Assembly: GCF_030814015.1 (NCBI RefSeq)
Contig: NZ_JAUSUL010000001.1
Span: 1,392,001 to 1,456,000, forward strand
Length of the DNA stretch: 64,000 bases
From: Amorphus orientalis
GTDB taxonomy: Bacteria > Pseudomonadota > Alphaproteobacteria > Rhizobiales > Amorphaceae
Reading direction: 5' to 3'
The notes beneath the pieces were generated by a model, which worked only from the letters and a program-made list of their open reading frames with translations, ran no database searches and had not been told where the DNA came from. Both the position numbers and the translations under genes were made by a program. Positions 49,890 to 58,889 of this stretch are shown in pieces; position 1 is the stretch's first letter; the number at the start of each line of letters is the position of its first letter.

Positions 49890-50347
49890 TGCTCGACGTG
49901 ATCGTCGGGATGAAGACCGACATCGAAATGCTGAAGAGCGCCTTCGGGCGAGCACTCACGGTCGGGCCGATCTCAGAGCTCGATGCGGCCAAGGGGTATC
50001 GGCTCGATCTCGGTCAGGGATCCGACGGAAAGCGCCACCTTTCGCCGTGGTATCCGCACCCCGAGAGCGGCGGCGCGACGCGCACATGGATGCCTCTTGC
50101 CAAAGGGCAGATTGTCGGCGTGCTCAATCCGACCGGGGACCCTCGCCGCGGACTGGTCTTCCGGGGAGGCTTCTCGGGGCAGTATCCGCCGCCGTCGGAT
50201 GATTTCGGAGAGAACGTACTCGAGTTCGGTGGCGTCCGGATCTCGGTGGCGGAAGGAACCCTCGTCGTCACCATCGGAGAGACAATCGTCCGTCTGACTG
50301 GTTCGTCCATTTTCATGGACGCCGCAGGGATTGAGATTGGGCTATGA
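49889..50347 (+). CDS. Baseplate spike protein gpV
   Basis: The product is 152 residues. The N-terminal OB-like part (VGPISELDAAKGYRLDLGQG, WMPLAKGQIVGVLNPTGD) and C-terminal beta-helix strands (VLEFGGVRISVAEGTLVVTI) match the P2 gpV puncturing spike. The start is ATG 49889, whose TGATG context overlaps the preceding stop. The C-terminus would carry the PAAR tip encoded next. Confidence 0.85.
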   Translation: MLDVIVGMKTDIEMLKSAFGRALTVGPISELDAAKGYRLDLGQGSDGKRHLSPWYPHPESGGATRTWMPLAKGQIVGVLNPTGDPRRGLVFRGGFSGQYPPPSDDFGENVLEFGGVRISVAEGTLVVTIGETIVRLTGSSIFMDAAGIEIGL

Positions 50348-50622
50348 GCGCACCCGCGCATCGCGTTGGCGACCCGAACGACGCTGCCGGCGTCGTGACC
50401 GGATCGGTGCAGTCGAAGGTTCGCATCAACGGCCGTCTGGCCGCGGTGAACGGATCGCCGGTATCGGCGCACACGCCGTTCTTCCCGCCGCATCTGGCTC
50501 CGGTCACGGCCAATGGGTCTGCAAAGGTCCGCATCGCCGGCATTCCCGCCAATCGACAGGGCGATCAGGACAGCTGCGGTCATGTGCGGGCATCCGGCTC
50601 GCCGAACGTCAGGATCGGGTAG
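50344..50622 (+). CDS. PAAR-domain spike tip protein
   Basis: The product is 92 residues. Repeated short strands with the PAAR-type pattern (HRVGDPNDAAGVVTGSV, VRINGRLAAVNGSPVSAHTP, VRIAGIPANRQGDQDSCGHV) and metal-binding His/Cys form the sharp cone that caps the gpV spike. The start overlaps the gpV stop (ATGA). A PAAR tip beside gpV is known in several contractile-tail phages. Confidence 0.85.
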   Translation: MSAPAHRVGDPNDAAGVVTGSVQSKVRINGRLAAVNGSPVSAHTPFFPPHLAPVTANGSAKVRIAGIPANRQGDQDSCGHVRASGSPNVRIG

Positions 50623-50632
50623 GAGGCGAACC

Positions 50633-50845
50633 ATGGACAAGCGCGAATACGAAGTGGCCGAGGGTGTGACCTGGGTGAACGGGGCGAAGGTGCCGGCCAC
50701 GCGCGAGGTGTCGCTGACCGCAAAAGAAGCGACCTACGATCTTTCCCTCAACCGGATCTGGCCCAAAGGGTCCCGGCGGACCAAGTCGGCGAAGGCGCCG
50801 GCAGCTGCTCCGGTGGCCGATGGCTCCGAGGTCGGGCCGGCGTGA
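50633..50845 (+). CDS. Small phage protein (70 aa)
   Basis: The product begins MDKREYEVAEGVTWVNGAKV and ends in a disordered Ala/Pro/Lys tail. AGGAGG lies 7 bases before ATG 50633, one of the clearest ribosome sites in the module. Its place between the spike and gpW genes suggests a small baseplate component, but no family is recognised. The stop overlaps the gpW start. Confidence 0.6.
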   Translation: MDKREYEVAEGVTWVNGAKVPATREVSLTAKEATYDLSLNRIWPKGSRRTKSAKAPAAAPVADGSEVGPA

Positions 50846-51255
50846 GCGGTGTCCACCGGCGCACCGGCCGGATCATCGACACGCTCGCCTGCGCTTACCA
50901 GGGGGTTGAGGTGACGCTCTCCACGCGGATCGGATCGCGGGTGATGCTCCGCGAGTTCGGCGGCGGCGCGGTCGAACTCCTCGGCAGGGCGATGACCCCG
51001 AGGCTGTTTGCCGCGTGGCAACAGCTCATCGGCACTGCGATCGACCTTTGGGTGCCCAATTTCAAGGTTCGCCGGATCTCCGTCGAAGGCTCGGTGGAGG
51101 AAATCCGAGCGGGTCGCGCAGGTCTTCGGATTGAAGCGGACTTTCGGCCGTTCGCGCACCTGTCGGAACGTGATCCGCGCTATTCGACCGAGGTTGAGCG
51201 GGTTGTGAGCTTCGGTATCGGGTTTGGTACGGGCCACGCACGGGTGGCGGCGTGA
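50842..51255 (+). CDS. Baseplate protein gpW (gp25-like)
   Basis: The product is 137 residues. The GPW/gp25 fold pattern is present: ACAYQGVEVTLSTRIGSRVM, REFGGGAVELLGRAM, and ISVEGSVEEIRAGRAGLRIE. It joins the wedge to the hub in contractile baseplates. GTG 50842 overlaps the previous stop and the TGA overlaps the J start. Confidence 0.9.
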   Translation: MSGVHRRTGRIIDTLACAYQGVEVTLSTRIGSRVMLREFGGGAVELLGRAMTPRLFAAWQQLIGTAIDLWVPNFKVRRISVEGSVEEIRAGRAGLRIEADFRPFAHLSERDPRYSTEVERVVSFGIGFGTGHARVAA

Positions 51256-52175
51256 CCAGTCCGACGGCCATCGATCTGTCGCGGGTTCCGTTTCCGGATG
51301 CGATCGAAACTCTCTCGTTCGTCTCGCTCAAGGCGGCGTTCGTCGATCGGTTCCTGGCAGCCTGGGAGAACCTGCGCACTGCCGACCCGACATTGCCTGA
51401 GTATGACCAGCAACATGTCGAGACAGATCCGGTCATCATCTCGGCAGCGGAGGCCTGGTCGTATCTCCGATTGAACGACCGACAGCGCGTCAATGATGCG
51501 GTGAAGTCCGTACTCGCGCCGATGGCCAAGGGGACCAACCTCGAGGCAATCGTCGCGGGGCAGAACCTGCTTCGTCTCGTCGTCAGGCCGGCGACCGAAT
51601 CCGAGCCGGCGGTGATGGAAAGTGATGCTGCCCTCCTGCGGCGGTATCTGCTGTCGCTGGATCGGCCTTCGATCGGCTCCATCGGCCGATATCTGCTGGA
51701 CGCGTGGACGGTCTGGCCGGGCATGGGAGACGCGCGGGTCAACGGCCGCGCGGTACACGGCCGGCTCGGCGACACCGACGTGGTGATCACCGGGCAAGGC
51801 GGAGCCGATCCGACGCCGACGGAAATCGCCCTCGTCACGGCCGCTGTGACGAACCCGAACGTCAAGCCGGAGGCGCATGGTGTCTCGGTCCTGGCGGCGA
51901 CGCGGCTGGAATATTCCGGGGATCTCGTCGTCGAGGTGCCTGCGATCGGGCCGGATGCGGGGGTGGTCAGGCAAGAGGCGGAGGATCGCGTGTCAGTGGC
52001 TGCCGCCGAACGGACCCGGATTGGCGGTGAGCTGCCGGGCGGATATCTGCCGAGTGCAGCCTACGGTGCGAATGTCATCAAGGTTCGTGACCTCGCGCCG
52101 GTCACGATCGAGCCCGATCCGTACACTGTTCCTGTGCTCGCTTCTCTGTCGGTGACCGCGGAGATCCGGTCGTGA
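51252..52175 (+). CDS. Baseplate wedge protein gpJ
   Basis: The product is 307 residues, close to P2 gpJ (302). Landmarks are EYDQQHVETDPVIISAAEAW, LAPMAKGTNLEAIVAGQNLL and GRYLLDAWTVWPGMGDARVN. gpJ is the main wedge of the baseplate edge, to which gpI and fibres attach. GTG 51252 lies in a GTGA overlap and the stop overlaps the gpI start. Confidence 0.92.
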   Translation: MTSPTAIDLSRVPFPDAIETLSFVSLKAAFVDRFLAAWENLRTADPTLPEYDQQHVETDPVIISAAEAWSYLRLNDRQRVNDAVKSVLAPMAKGTNLEAIVAGQNLLRLVVRPATESEPAVMESDAALLRRYLLSLDRPSIGSIGRYLLDAWTVWPGMGDARVNGRAVHGRLGDTDVVITGQGGADPTPTEIALVTAAVTNPNVKPEAHGVSVLAATRLEYSGDLVVEVPAIGPDAGVVRQEAEDRVSVAAAERTRIGGELPGGYLPSAAYGANVIKVRDLAPVTIEPDPYTVPVLASLSVTAEIRS

Positions 52176-52828
52176 CGGCGGCGGATCTTCTTCCGGACCC
52201 GGCGGCTTTCGAGCGGGCCCTGGCCGAGGCGACTGCCGACGACCTGCCGGTGCCGATCGACCAGATCCTCGATCCCTACGAGACGCCGTCGGCATTCTTG
52301 CCGTTCCTGGCGGCGCATTGGTCGGTCGATCTCTGGTTCGACGACTGGGCGGAGGCACGCAAGCGCGAGATGATCGCCCAGAGCGCGGGCCGCTCGACGA
52401 TCCACCCCGGCGAGCGCCTCGCCGAACTGAAGGGGACCCGTGAGGGGCTCAAACGCTTTCTTGCCTTCGTCGATGCCGAGATCGTCCGCGTCGTGTCGCA
52501 TCCGTGCCGGTTCGTCGTCGGCCGGTCGGGCGTCGGCTGGCGCCCGATCGCGCACCCGCCGCTGACGGCGCACTACCTCGTCAAGCTGCCGTTGCAGCAG
52601 CCGGCGCACGCGTTTGAGATCAACCGCGCGGCGATCGGCCGAGCATCGCTTCGCTCCGTCGACCTTGAGCCGATCCGGCGCGCGAAGCTCGCCATGACAG
52701 TCGGGAAGGCTCCGGAGACCCTCTACTCGGTCACGTTCGCCTGGCGCCGGCACATAACCCTTTCCGATTCCATCCCGCTCGACGGCAGCCACCATATCGG
52801 CGGCTTCGTCGACCGGACGCGACTTTAG
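52172..52828 (+). CDS. Baseplate/tail protein gpI
   Basis: The product is 218 residues. LLPDPAAFERALAEATADDL, FLPFLAAHWSVDLWFDDWAE and IHPGERLAELKGTREGLKRF are typical of P2-type gpI, which sits with gpJ and links to the fibre. GTG 52172 overlaps the gpJ stop. The C-terminal half is longer and more diverged than in P2. Confidence 0.9.
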   Translation: MTAADLLPDPAAFERALAEATADDLPVPIDQILDPYETPSAFLPFLAAHWSVDLWFDDWAEARKREMIAQSAGRSTIHPGERLAELKGTREGLKRFLAFVDAEIVRVVSHPCRFVVGRSGVGWRPIAHPPLTAHYLVKLPLQQPAHAFEINRAAIGRASLRSVDLEPIRRAKLAMTVGKAPETLYSVTFAWRRHITLSDSIPLDGSHHIGGFVDRTRL

Positions 52829-52837
52829 GGAGCCCTC

Positions 52838-55117
52838 ATGTCCAGCCGGGTCACCTTCGACGACGCCGAGATCGCCAAACACACCGACTTCAACGAAATC
52901 GGCCTCTTTGCCCAGGAGCAGGTCGACGACCTGGTCGCCGATGCGATTGGCTACCCGGCGCACTGGGCCGCCTTCACCGTCGCCAAGGCGAGCGCCCAGG
53001 AGGTGACGGTCTCCCGCGGACGCTACCTCAACGGCCGCGTCGTCTATTCCCAGGACGCTCCGATCACCATCAACCTCCAGCTTCACATCCCGGTCGCGCC
53101 GTCCGATCAGCGCTGGGTCGCCCTTATTTTGCGGGGCGAGGAGGTCACGGAGACGGAGACCCGGCCATTCCAGACAAGCGAGGATCCCGAGACCTCAGAA
53201 GTGGTGATGCGGTCCACGCCGAAGCGGATCCGCCGGCGGGTCAACGTCATCGTCCAGGCCGGCGAGCTCAACCCGACACCGGTGAAGCCCGTCGTCGCCG
53301 AGACCGATGCGTGCATCGCCTATGTGCGGCTCCATGCGACCGGCATCCCCGATACCGGCGGGATCGAACCGGGCACCTCGACCCGGGTCAAGTCGCTCTA
53401 CGAGGTCGAGGGGCGGCTCGCGGCGCTCGAAGTCGATCTCGACGCGCTGTTTCTGCGGACCGCGACGATCGAGACACAGATCACCAACATCAACGACCGG
53501 CTGACGGAAATCCCGCGGCCGTCGGTCATCCGGCAGATGCAGCGCGACCTGGGCGCGGCCCGGCTTCTGCTCGACCTGCCGGACAATCAGCGCGCCTACG
53601 CGTTCGACAACGGCCTGCTGCCGGATCAGTGGGACAACGGCCACCCCGACTGGCTCGCCCGGGTGAGCGAGGGTGTCCGTTACCCGTTCGCCGCAACCGC
53701 CCAGGCGCGGCTTGAAGTCCAGGCCGAGGACAGCCCGTACATCATGTGGTCGGACCGGCGGATGGTGCCGGTCTATGACGAAGTCACGAGGATCGCCAAC
53801 TACGCCGCGTCGGGCACGCTGAACATTTCCCAGCTCGTGCACACCGAAACGACGCTGGTCCGCAAGGAGGCAAGCCGGATCCGCGTCACCTACGGCCCGA
53901 CCATGCAGGTCTGCGAGAACGGCGCCGGCTGGTCCGCGCTTGCCGACGCCCAGATCGGCACGATGCTCCGCAACAACGGCGAGACGTTCGAGGTCGTGAG
54001 CTACAACGGCGATTGGGCTGGCCTGCCGGATCACTCGCTCTATGGCGTCCGGCAGATCCGCTACGAAATCGTCAATGAGCCGTACTGGGAGTACAAGACC
54101 GAGGAAGTCGGCATCAACGGCTCGGTCTACGCCCAGACCTTCCTGGTCGCGCAGCCGATGATGATGACCTCGCTCGACCTGCAATTTGCGCGGATCGGGC
54201 TCGACGGCGATGTGCACGTCTTCATCGTCGAGACGACCGGCAGTGCTGCGCCTTCGCCGACCAGGATGCTGGCGCAGGGCATTCTGCCGCGCGCGTCGCT
54301 GACCGAGGGCTGGAACCGCGTCGCGCTTCCGCTGACCATGCTGGAGGCCGGCCGGCGCTACGCCTTCGTGACCGTCACGACCGGCAACCATGCCGTCAGC
54401 GTCTCCACCGGCAACGCCTACACTGGCGGATCCCTCTTCAAGCTGACCGATGGCGCTTACGCCCAGGGCGATCTCGACCAGGACTTCGTGTTCGCCATCA
54501 ACGGCGCCCGGTTCCGCAGCCCACGCACGACCGTGCCGTTTCGGGCGCTGACGCTCGCCGACGGAATGACCGAGATCGATCTCCTTTATTCCGGGTGGGA
54601 GCCCGGCGGTACCGGCCTGGAGTGGGAGATCCGGCCGGCCGGCTCGACGACCTGGACCGTGCTCGAGGACGGCGACCCGGCCACCAATCCGCTGGTCGGG
54701 CTGCCGGCTTCCGTCGAGCTGCGCCTGGTGATGATCGGCACCAGCGATCTCGCGCCGATGATCCAGCTCGACGAGTGGGCCACGTCCACGGTCTCGCGCA
54801 ATCGCAGCGACATGCGGGCGGTCACCGACGCGTTCGACTTCGGGATCTCGTCGAGCTCGATCGTCACCCAGTACACCGTCGATGCCTTCGACGAGGCGCG
54901 GCACACGTTCACGCCGGCGATCATGGTCGGCGGGGCGACGGTCCTGCCGTCGACCACCGAGGTCACCGTCGATCCCAACCGGCCGAGCCGCCGGACCTAT
55001 CTCTCGACCTATAGCCTGGGTGCGGCGACCACATCGGCACGGATGCGGTTCGCCTCCACGACCGACAACGTCGTGGTCGTGCCGTTCCTCCAGGACGCCT
55101 TCATCGCCGCACTGTGA
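52838..55117 (+). CDS. Large tail-fibre-region protein (759 aa)
   Basis: It replaces the usual single P2-type fibre gene. Residues 1-150 are beta-rich and repetitive (EIGLFAQEQVDDLVADAIGY, VSRGRYLNGRVVYSQ). A helical segment near 190-260 (LAALEVDLDALFLRTATIET) could trimerise. The rest is a series of beta-sandwich-like blocks (GNHAVSVSTGNAYTGGSLFK). It resembles DUF4815-type baseplate-associated proteins only loosely. Between gpI and a collar-domain fibre, it is probably a baseplate connector or side fibre. Confidence 0.65.
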   Translation: MSSRVTFDDAEIAKHTDFNEIGLFAQEQVDDLVADAIGYPAHWAAFTVAKASAQEVTVSRGRYLNGRVVYSQDAPITINLQLHIPVAPSDQRWVALILRGEEVTETETRPFQTSEDPETSEVVMRSTPKRIRRRVNVIVQAGELNPTPVKPVVAETDACIAYVRLHATGIPDTGGIEPGTSTRVKSLYEVEGRLAALEVDLDALFLRTATIETQITNINDRLTEIPRPSVIRQMQRDLGAARLLLDLPDNQRAYAFDNGLLPDQWDNGHPDWLARVSEGVRYPFAATAQARLEVQAEDSPYIMWSDRRMVPVYDEVTRIANYAASGTLNISQLVHTETTLVRKEASRIRVTYGPTMQVCENGAGWSALADAQIGTMLRNNGETFEVVSYNGDWAGLPDHSLYGVRQIRYEIVNEPYWEYKTEEVGINGSVYAQTFLVAQPMMMTSLDLQFARIGLDGDVHVFIVETTGSAAPSPTRMLAQGILPRASLTEGWNRVALPLTMLEAGRRYAFVTVTTGNHAVSVSTGNAYTGGSLFKLTDGAYAQGDLDQDFVFAINGARFRSPRTTVPFRALTLADGMTEIDLLYSGWEPGGTGLEWEIRPAGSTTWTVLEDGDPATNPLVGLPASVELRLVMIGTSDLAPMIQLDEWATSTVSRNRSDMRAVTDAFDFGISSSSIVTQYTVDAFDEARHTFTPAIMVGGATVLPSTTEVTVDPNRPSRRTYLSTYSLGAATTSARMRFASTTDNVVVVPFLQDAFIAAL

Positions 55118-55128
55118 GGAAGCCGATC

Positions 55129-55308
55129 ATGAACCCGTTTCCAACCATCGATCCGGCGGCGACCTACGCGGTCAAGCTCGCTCGCGTCGTCGAGCTCGAG
55201 CCGTTCCGCTATCGCCCCCTCAACACGATCTCGATGAGCGGCGACACCGTCCAGAAGATCCTCGACGCCTATGGGGAGGCGGCCTTTGACCGATGCGATC
55301 CCGAGTAG
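55129..55308 (+). CDS. Small protein in the tail-fibre cluster (59 aa)
   Basis: ATG 55129 follows GAGGAAG by 6 bases; GTG 55114 would overlap the previous gene. The product (PFPTIDPAATYAVKLARVVE, MSGDTVQKILDAYGEAAFD) is not recognised. It overlaps the following fibre gene. Similar small genes in rhizobial prophages sit beside fibre genes. Confidence 0.6.
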   Translation: MNPFPTIDPAATYAVKLARVVELEPFRYRPLNTISMSGDTVQKILDAYGEAAFDRCDPE

Positions 55309-56218
55309 GGAGACCGATTACCAGGCCGACGGCAGCACCGAGCTTTCGGTCGACGTCTGGAACGGCGTCATCGGCGACATCGGCGCGCGGCTTCGCGCCC
55401 GCGAGCAACTGGAGGCATCGTTCGCGGCGCTTGAGGCGCAGGGCATCCAGGCGTCGCTCGACTACATCCAGACGACGGTCGCGCCGCAGCTGGCCACGCT
55501 TCAGGCCGACATCCAGACTGCTCAGGATCAAATCGAAACGATCGTCCAGGATGGCGTCGCGCCGAACGCGCTAAAGCTGGAAGGTCACGCGGCTGCTTAC
55601 TTCGCGACTGCGTCCGCGCTGGCGGACCACACCGGCAGAATCGACAACCCGCACGGTGTCACCAAAGCCCAGATCGGACTGGGCAACGTCGACGACACTC
55701 CCGACGCCGACAAGCCGATCTCGGATGCGACCCAAGCTGCGCTCGATGCGCTGAACGGCGCGCTGGAGCAGTTGGTGCCGGCGGGTTCACTCATCTGGCA
55801 TGCGAGCGCGACCACTCCGACAGGCTACCTGAAATGCAACGGGGCGGCTGTGTCGCGGGTTGTGTACTCGGCCCTATTCGCGGCAATCGGCACGGCATAT
55901 GGCGCCGGTGACGGATCGACGACCTTCAACGTCCCCGATGCCCGAGGGGAGTTCCTCCGAGGCCTGGACGAGGGCCGCGGCGTCGACGGGGGCCGCGTTC
56001 TTGGCTCACATCAGCTCGATCAGTTTCAGGGCCACTATCACCAATCGATCAACGGCGCATCATCCATGGGATCTCCGTTGGCGCCGATCCTCGGACAGGG
56101 GGGCATCGGAATTATCCCGCTGACCAATGTCCCCATCGAGGGGCAGCATGGCTCCCCTCGAGTTGGCTTCGAAACTCGGCCGCGCAACATCGCGGCCGTG
56201 CTCTACATCAAATACTGA
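55286..56218 (+). CDS. Tail fibre protein with collar domain
   Basis: The product is about 310 residues. An N-terminal coiled coil (ASFAALEAQGIQASLDYI) is followed by the fibre motif DNPHGVTKAQIGLGNVDD. The tail-collar domain comes next (GSLIWHASATTPTGYLKCNG, TFNVPDARGEFLRGLDEGRG) and the C-terminal tip HYHQSINGASSMGSP to RNIAAVLYIKY. I prefer TTG 55286 because GGGGAGG (55273-55279) sits 6 bases before it. ATG 55271 has no ribosome site. It binds the host surface. Confidence 0.85.
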   Translation: MTDAIPSRETDYQADGSTELSVDVWNGVIGDIGARLRAREQLEASFAALEAQGIQASLDYIQTTVAPQLATLQADIQTAQDQIETIVQDGVAPNALKLEGHAAAYFATASALADHTGRIDNPHGVTKAQIGLGNVDDTPDADKPISDATQAALDALNGALEQLVPAGSLIWHASATTPTGYLKCNGAAVSRVVYSALFAAIGTAYGAGDGSTTFNVPDARGEFLRGLDEGRGVDGGRVLGSHQLDQFQGHYHQSINGASSMGSPLAPILGQGGIGIIPLTNVPIEGQHGSPRVGFETRPRNIAAVLYIKY

Positions 56219-56226
56219 GGCCCCCG

Positions 56227-56907
56227 ATGTCCGGACCAACGGTCTATTCCTACGATCCGACCTCCGGCGAGGCCCTCGGCAGCAGCATCGCCGATCCGTC
56301 GCCGCTGGAACCGGGCGCGTTTCTCGACCCCGCTCACACCACGCGGACGCCTCCGCCGGAAACCGGCGCCGGCGAAGCGGCCTGCTGGACCGGCGAAGCA
56401 TGGGAAATCCGACCCGATCACCGCGGCGAGACCTGGTACGCGGCCGACGGCGCCGCGGTGACGGTCGATCACATCGGCGACCCGGCCGACGATGGCCTCG
56501 CCGCCGTCGCGCCGCCGCCCACGCTTGAAGAGGCTCGAGCGACCAAGCTTGCGGCGATTTCGGCCGAGATGGCTGATCGGCTGGCCGCAGGTGCGCCGAC
56601 ACCCGGTGGCCTCCATGTCGCGTTGGACGTTGGGACCCGCACCGACCTTGGCGCGATGGCTACGACGGGCGGGCTCGCTGCATCTGGTTCGGTCACTTGG
56701 TCCGACAGCTACAAGCTTGGCTGGATCACGATCGAGAACGACCGCATCCCGCTTCCGACACCCGCTGACGGCATCGCGCTCGCTGCCTCGGTCGGGGACT
56801 ACTATGCCCAGATCCGCCAGCACGGCCGCGACCTGAAGGACGCCGCGCTCGCTGCCGCCGACGAGACCGAGCTCGACGCAATCGACGAGGCCGCCGGCTG
56901 GCCTTGA
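56227..56907 (+). CDS. Tail-fibre assembly-like protein (DUF4376-type)
   Basis: The product is 226 residues. The start (VYSYDPTSGEALGSSIADPS) and the GEAACWTGEAWEI segment match the C-terminal handle of fibre-associated proteins. The last 110 residues (EEARATKLAAISAEMADRLA, WITIENDRIPLPTPADGIAL) match DUF4376. In this position it usually acts as a chaperone for the fibre. A terminator follows, ending the baseplate/fibre transcript. Confidence 0.75.
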   Translation: MSGPTVYSYDPTSGEALGSSIADPSPLEPGAFLDPAHTTRTPPPETGAGEAACWTGEAWEIRPDHRGETWYAADGAAVTVDHIGDPADDGLAAVAPPPTLEEARATKLAAISAEMADRLAAGAPTPGGLHVALDVGTRTDLGAMATTGGLAASGSVTWSDSYKLGWITIENDRIPLPTPADGIALAASVGDYYAQIRQHGRDLKDAALAAADETELDAIDEAAGWP

Positions 56908-56956
56908 TCGGCCACGTCACCGGGGCTGGCACCCAACACATTCTGCACCTGACCCG

Positions 56957-56980
56957 AACCCGCTTTCGAGCGGGTTTTTT
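56957..56980 (+). terminator. Intrinsic terminator between fibre and sheath genes
   Basis: Perfect stem AACCCGCT (56957-56964) / AGCGGGTT (56969-56976) with a TTCG loop, followed by a T-run to 56980. Confidence 0.9.
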
Positions 56981-57003
56981 GTTGCCCGCAACAGGAGGAG
57001 CCA

Positions 57004-58227
57004 ATGACGGCGCCCGAATTTGGTATGACGTTCAGCCGGCCGGGAGACGAGCCGGTCCCCGTACTCGGCGCCGACTTCTCGCAGGCGCTGCTGATCGAGA
57101 CGTCGGCCGACGCCTCGGCGAGCGAATTCCCGCTCGACACGCCCGTCCGCTTTTCCACGAGCGATTCCGATGCGGTGACGGCGCTTGGGTCCGGTCTGCT
57201 TGCGGATGCCGTCAGCGGTATTCAGCGGCAGCTCGACGGCATCAACTCCGGCGCAGACGTCACGGTCGTCAGAGTGGAGGAGGGCGCCGACACTGCGGGC
57301 ACCTGCAGCAACATCGTCAACATCCTGAACTCGGTCCAGGACATCCCGTCCGCCGTCAACCGGACGCCCCGGCTGGTGTGGTGCGGCCGGACCGCGTGGC
57401 GCGCCGATCTGGAAACGACGAACCCGGTCGTGGCGGCACTGCCGGACGCGCTCGGCAAGATCCTCGCCGTCTCGCCCGTCGATGTCGACGACACCTCCAG
57501 CGCGAACGCGATCGACGCCCGTGAGAGCATGAACTCCGAGCGGCTGATCCCGGTCGGCGTGGCGGCGCGGGTCTACGAGGACGATACGCTCGTCACGCGC
57601 CCGATGGGCCCGCGTGTCCTCGGCCTGTTCCAGCGGGTCGACAACGAGACCGAAGGAAAGCCGTTCAATCCGATCGCGAACCGGGCCATCCACGGGCTCG
57701 CCGGCCTCTCCCGCAAGATCCCGTTCTCGCTTCTGGACGGCTCGACGGAAGGCCAGCAGATGCTGGCGGCAAACGTCTCTGTCGTGGCCGAGGGGGAAAC
57801 CGGCGTCGACGGTGCCATCGCCGAAGGCGGTTTCGTATTTGTCGGCACCGACAATGCGACCACCGGAACGCTCTGGGAGCAGTTCCACCAGGTGCGTGGC
57901 GCCGATTTCATCACCGTCAAGCTGATGCAGATCACGCGGCAGTTCCTCGGTCCGAAGATCTCCGCCGACAGCGCCGAGGCCTGGCTCAATTCGCAGAAAT
58001 TCATGCTGCGCGATCACCAGTCCGACGAGGACATCCTCGGCTATCAGGTCGAATTCCGGCCGGACAAGAACAGCCCCGAGAACATCCGCCTCGGCCACCT
58101 GACCGTCAATCTCGGGATCGAGCCGGCGCCGGCCTTCAAGGTCGCGCACCACGAAGTCCGGCGCTATCGCCCGGCCGTGGCCGGTCTGGTGTCCGACATC
58201 GTCGCGCGCCTGGCCTACGCCGCCTGA
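57004..58227 (+). CDS. Contractile tail sheath protein (gpFI)
   Basis: The product is 407 residues, near P2 FI (396). Family blocks include VPVLGADFSQALLIETSADA, NRTPRLVWCGRTAWRADLET, and AVSPVDVDDTSSANAIDARE. The C-terminal sheath handshake region is LWEQFHQVRGADFITVKLMQ. ACAGGAGGAG precedes ATG 57004 closely. It begins a new transcription unit after the terminator and is followed by the tube gene. Confidence 0.94.
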   Translation: MTAPEFGMTFSRPGDEPVPVLGADFSQALLIETSADASASEFPLDTPVRFSTSDSDAVTALGSGLLADAVSGIQRQLDGINSGADVTVVRVEEGADTAGTCSNIVNILNSVQDIPSAVNRTPRLVWCGRTAWRADLETTNPVVAALPDALGKILAVSPVDVDDTSSANAIDARESMNSERLIPVGVAARVYEDDTLVTRPMGPRVLGLFQRVDNETEGKPFNPIANRAIHGLAGLSRKIPFSLLDGSTEGQQMLAANVSVVAEGETGVDGAIAEGGFVFVGTDNATTGTLWEQFHQVRGADFITVKLMQITRQFLGPKISADSAEAWLNSQKFMLRDHQSDEDILGYQVEFRPDKNSPENIRLGHLTVNLGIEPAPAFKVAHHEVRRYRPAVAGLVSDIVARLAYAA

Positions 58228-58301
58228 AGCCGGCTGGCCTCGACATCCCGTTCGCGGCGCATGCCGCCGCCGAGTTTCACTCCAGTATCGGAGACTGATC
58301 C

Positions 58302-58814
58302 ATGAAGCCACTCTATCTGCTGACGGCCGTCGATGTCCGCCGTGCCGAAGTCGCCGGTGACACCAGGAAAACCACGATCGTCAAGATGGTCATCCCTGCG
58401 ATCACCTTCATGACCGCCAGCCACAATCCCGGCGGCGGTCACGGGGCGGTCGATTTCCTGCTGCCGCGCATCAACGCTGTCGAACCGAGCTTCGAGGCAA
58501 AGGGCTTCGATCGTTCGGTGTTCGGCGTGCTGGGCAAGCCGGAAAAATGGACATTCGCCGGCGCGCTTCGGGACAAGAAAACCGGCGCCGACATTCCGGC
58601 GCGAGCGGTGATCGAAGGCGCGATCGCGGAATGGACGCCCGACGACACGAGCCCGGAAGAGTTCCTCGGCTGCAACCATGCGATCAAGGAAGTCACGCAC
58701 TACGAGTTCTCGATCGACGGCGAAGAGCTCTGGTACTGGGATTTCTGGGAAAGCGAGCTACGCACCAAGGGGCAGTCCTACACGGAAGGCATCCGCGGCG
58801 CGCTTGGGGCCTAG
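58302..58814 (+). CDS. Tail tube protein (gpFII)
   Basis: The product is 170 residues, matching P2 FII (172). Key segments are ISTFMTASHNPGGG-like PAITFMTASHNPGGGHGAVD, RDKKTGADIPARAVIEGAIA, and the C-terminal HYEFSIDGEELWYWDFWESE. It forms the inner tube under the sheath. Both genes are separated by a 74-base gap. Confidence 0.93.
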   Translation: MKPLYLLTAVDVRRAEVAGDTRKTTIVKMVIPAITFMTASHNPGGGHGAVDFLLPRINAVEPSFEAKGFDRSVFGVLGKPEKWTFAGALRDKKTGADIPARAVIEGAIAEWTPDDTSPEEFLGCNHAIKEVTHYEFSIDGEELWYWDFWESELRTKGQSYTEGIRGALGA

Positions 58815-58848
58815 TTTCTCCCTTTTGTCACCGATGATTTTCAACATG

Positions 58849-58872
58849 GCTCGCATTCGCGGGCTGTTTTCG
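58849..58872 (+). terminator. Weak hairpin after tube gene
   Basis: GCTCGC (58849-58854) pairs with GCGGGC (58859-58864) with one G-T wobble, followed by TGTTTTCG. It could reduce transcription into the assembly-chaperone gene, giving more sheath and tube than downstream products. Confidence 0.4.
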
Positions 58873-58889
58873 TTTCGAGGTATTCCATC

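Noticed and set aside
57004-58227. Second frameshift candidate in the sheath gene
   Set aside because: The frame is intact from start to stop and the overlapping frames are shadows.
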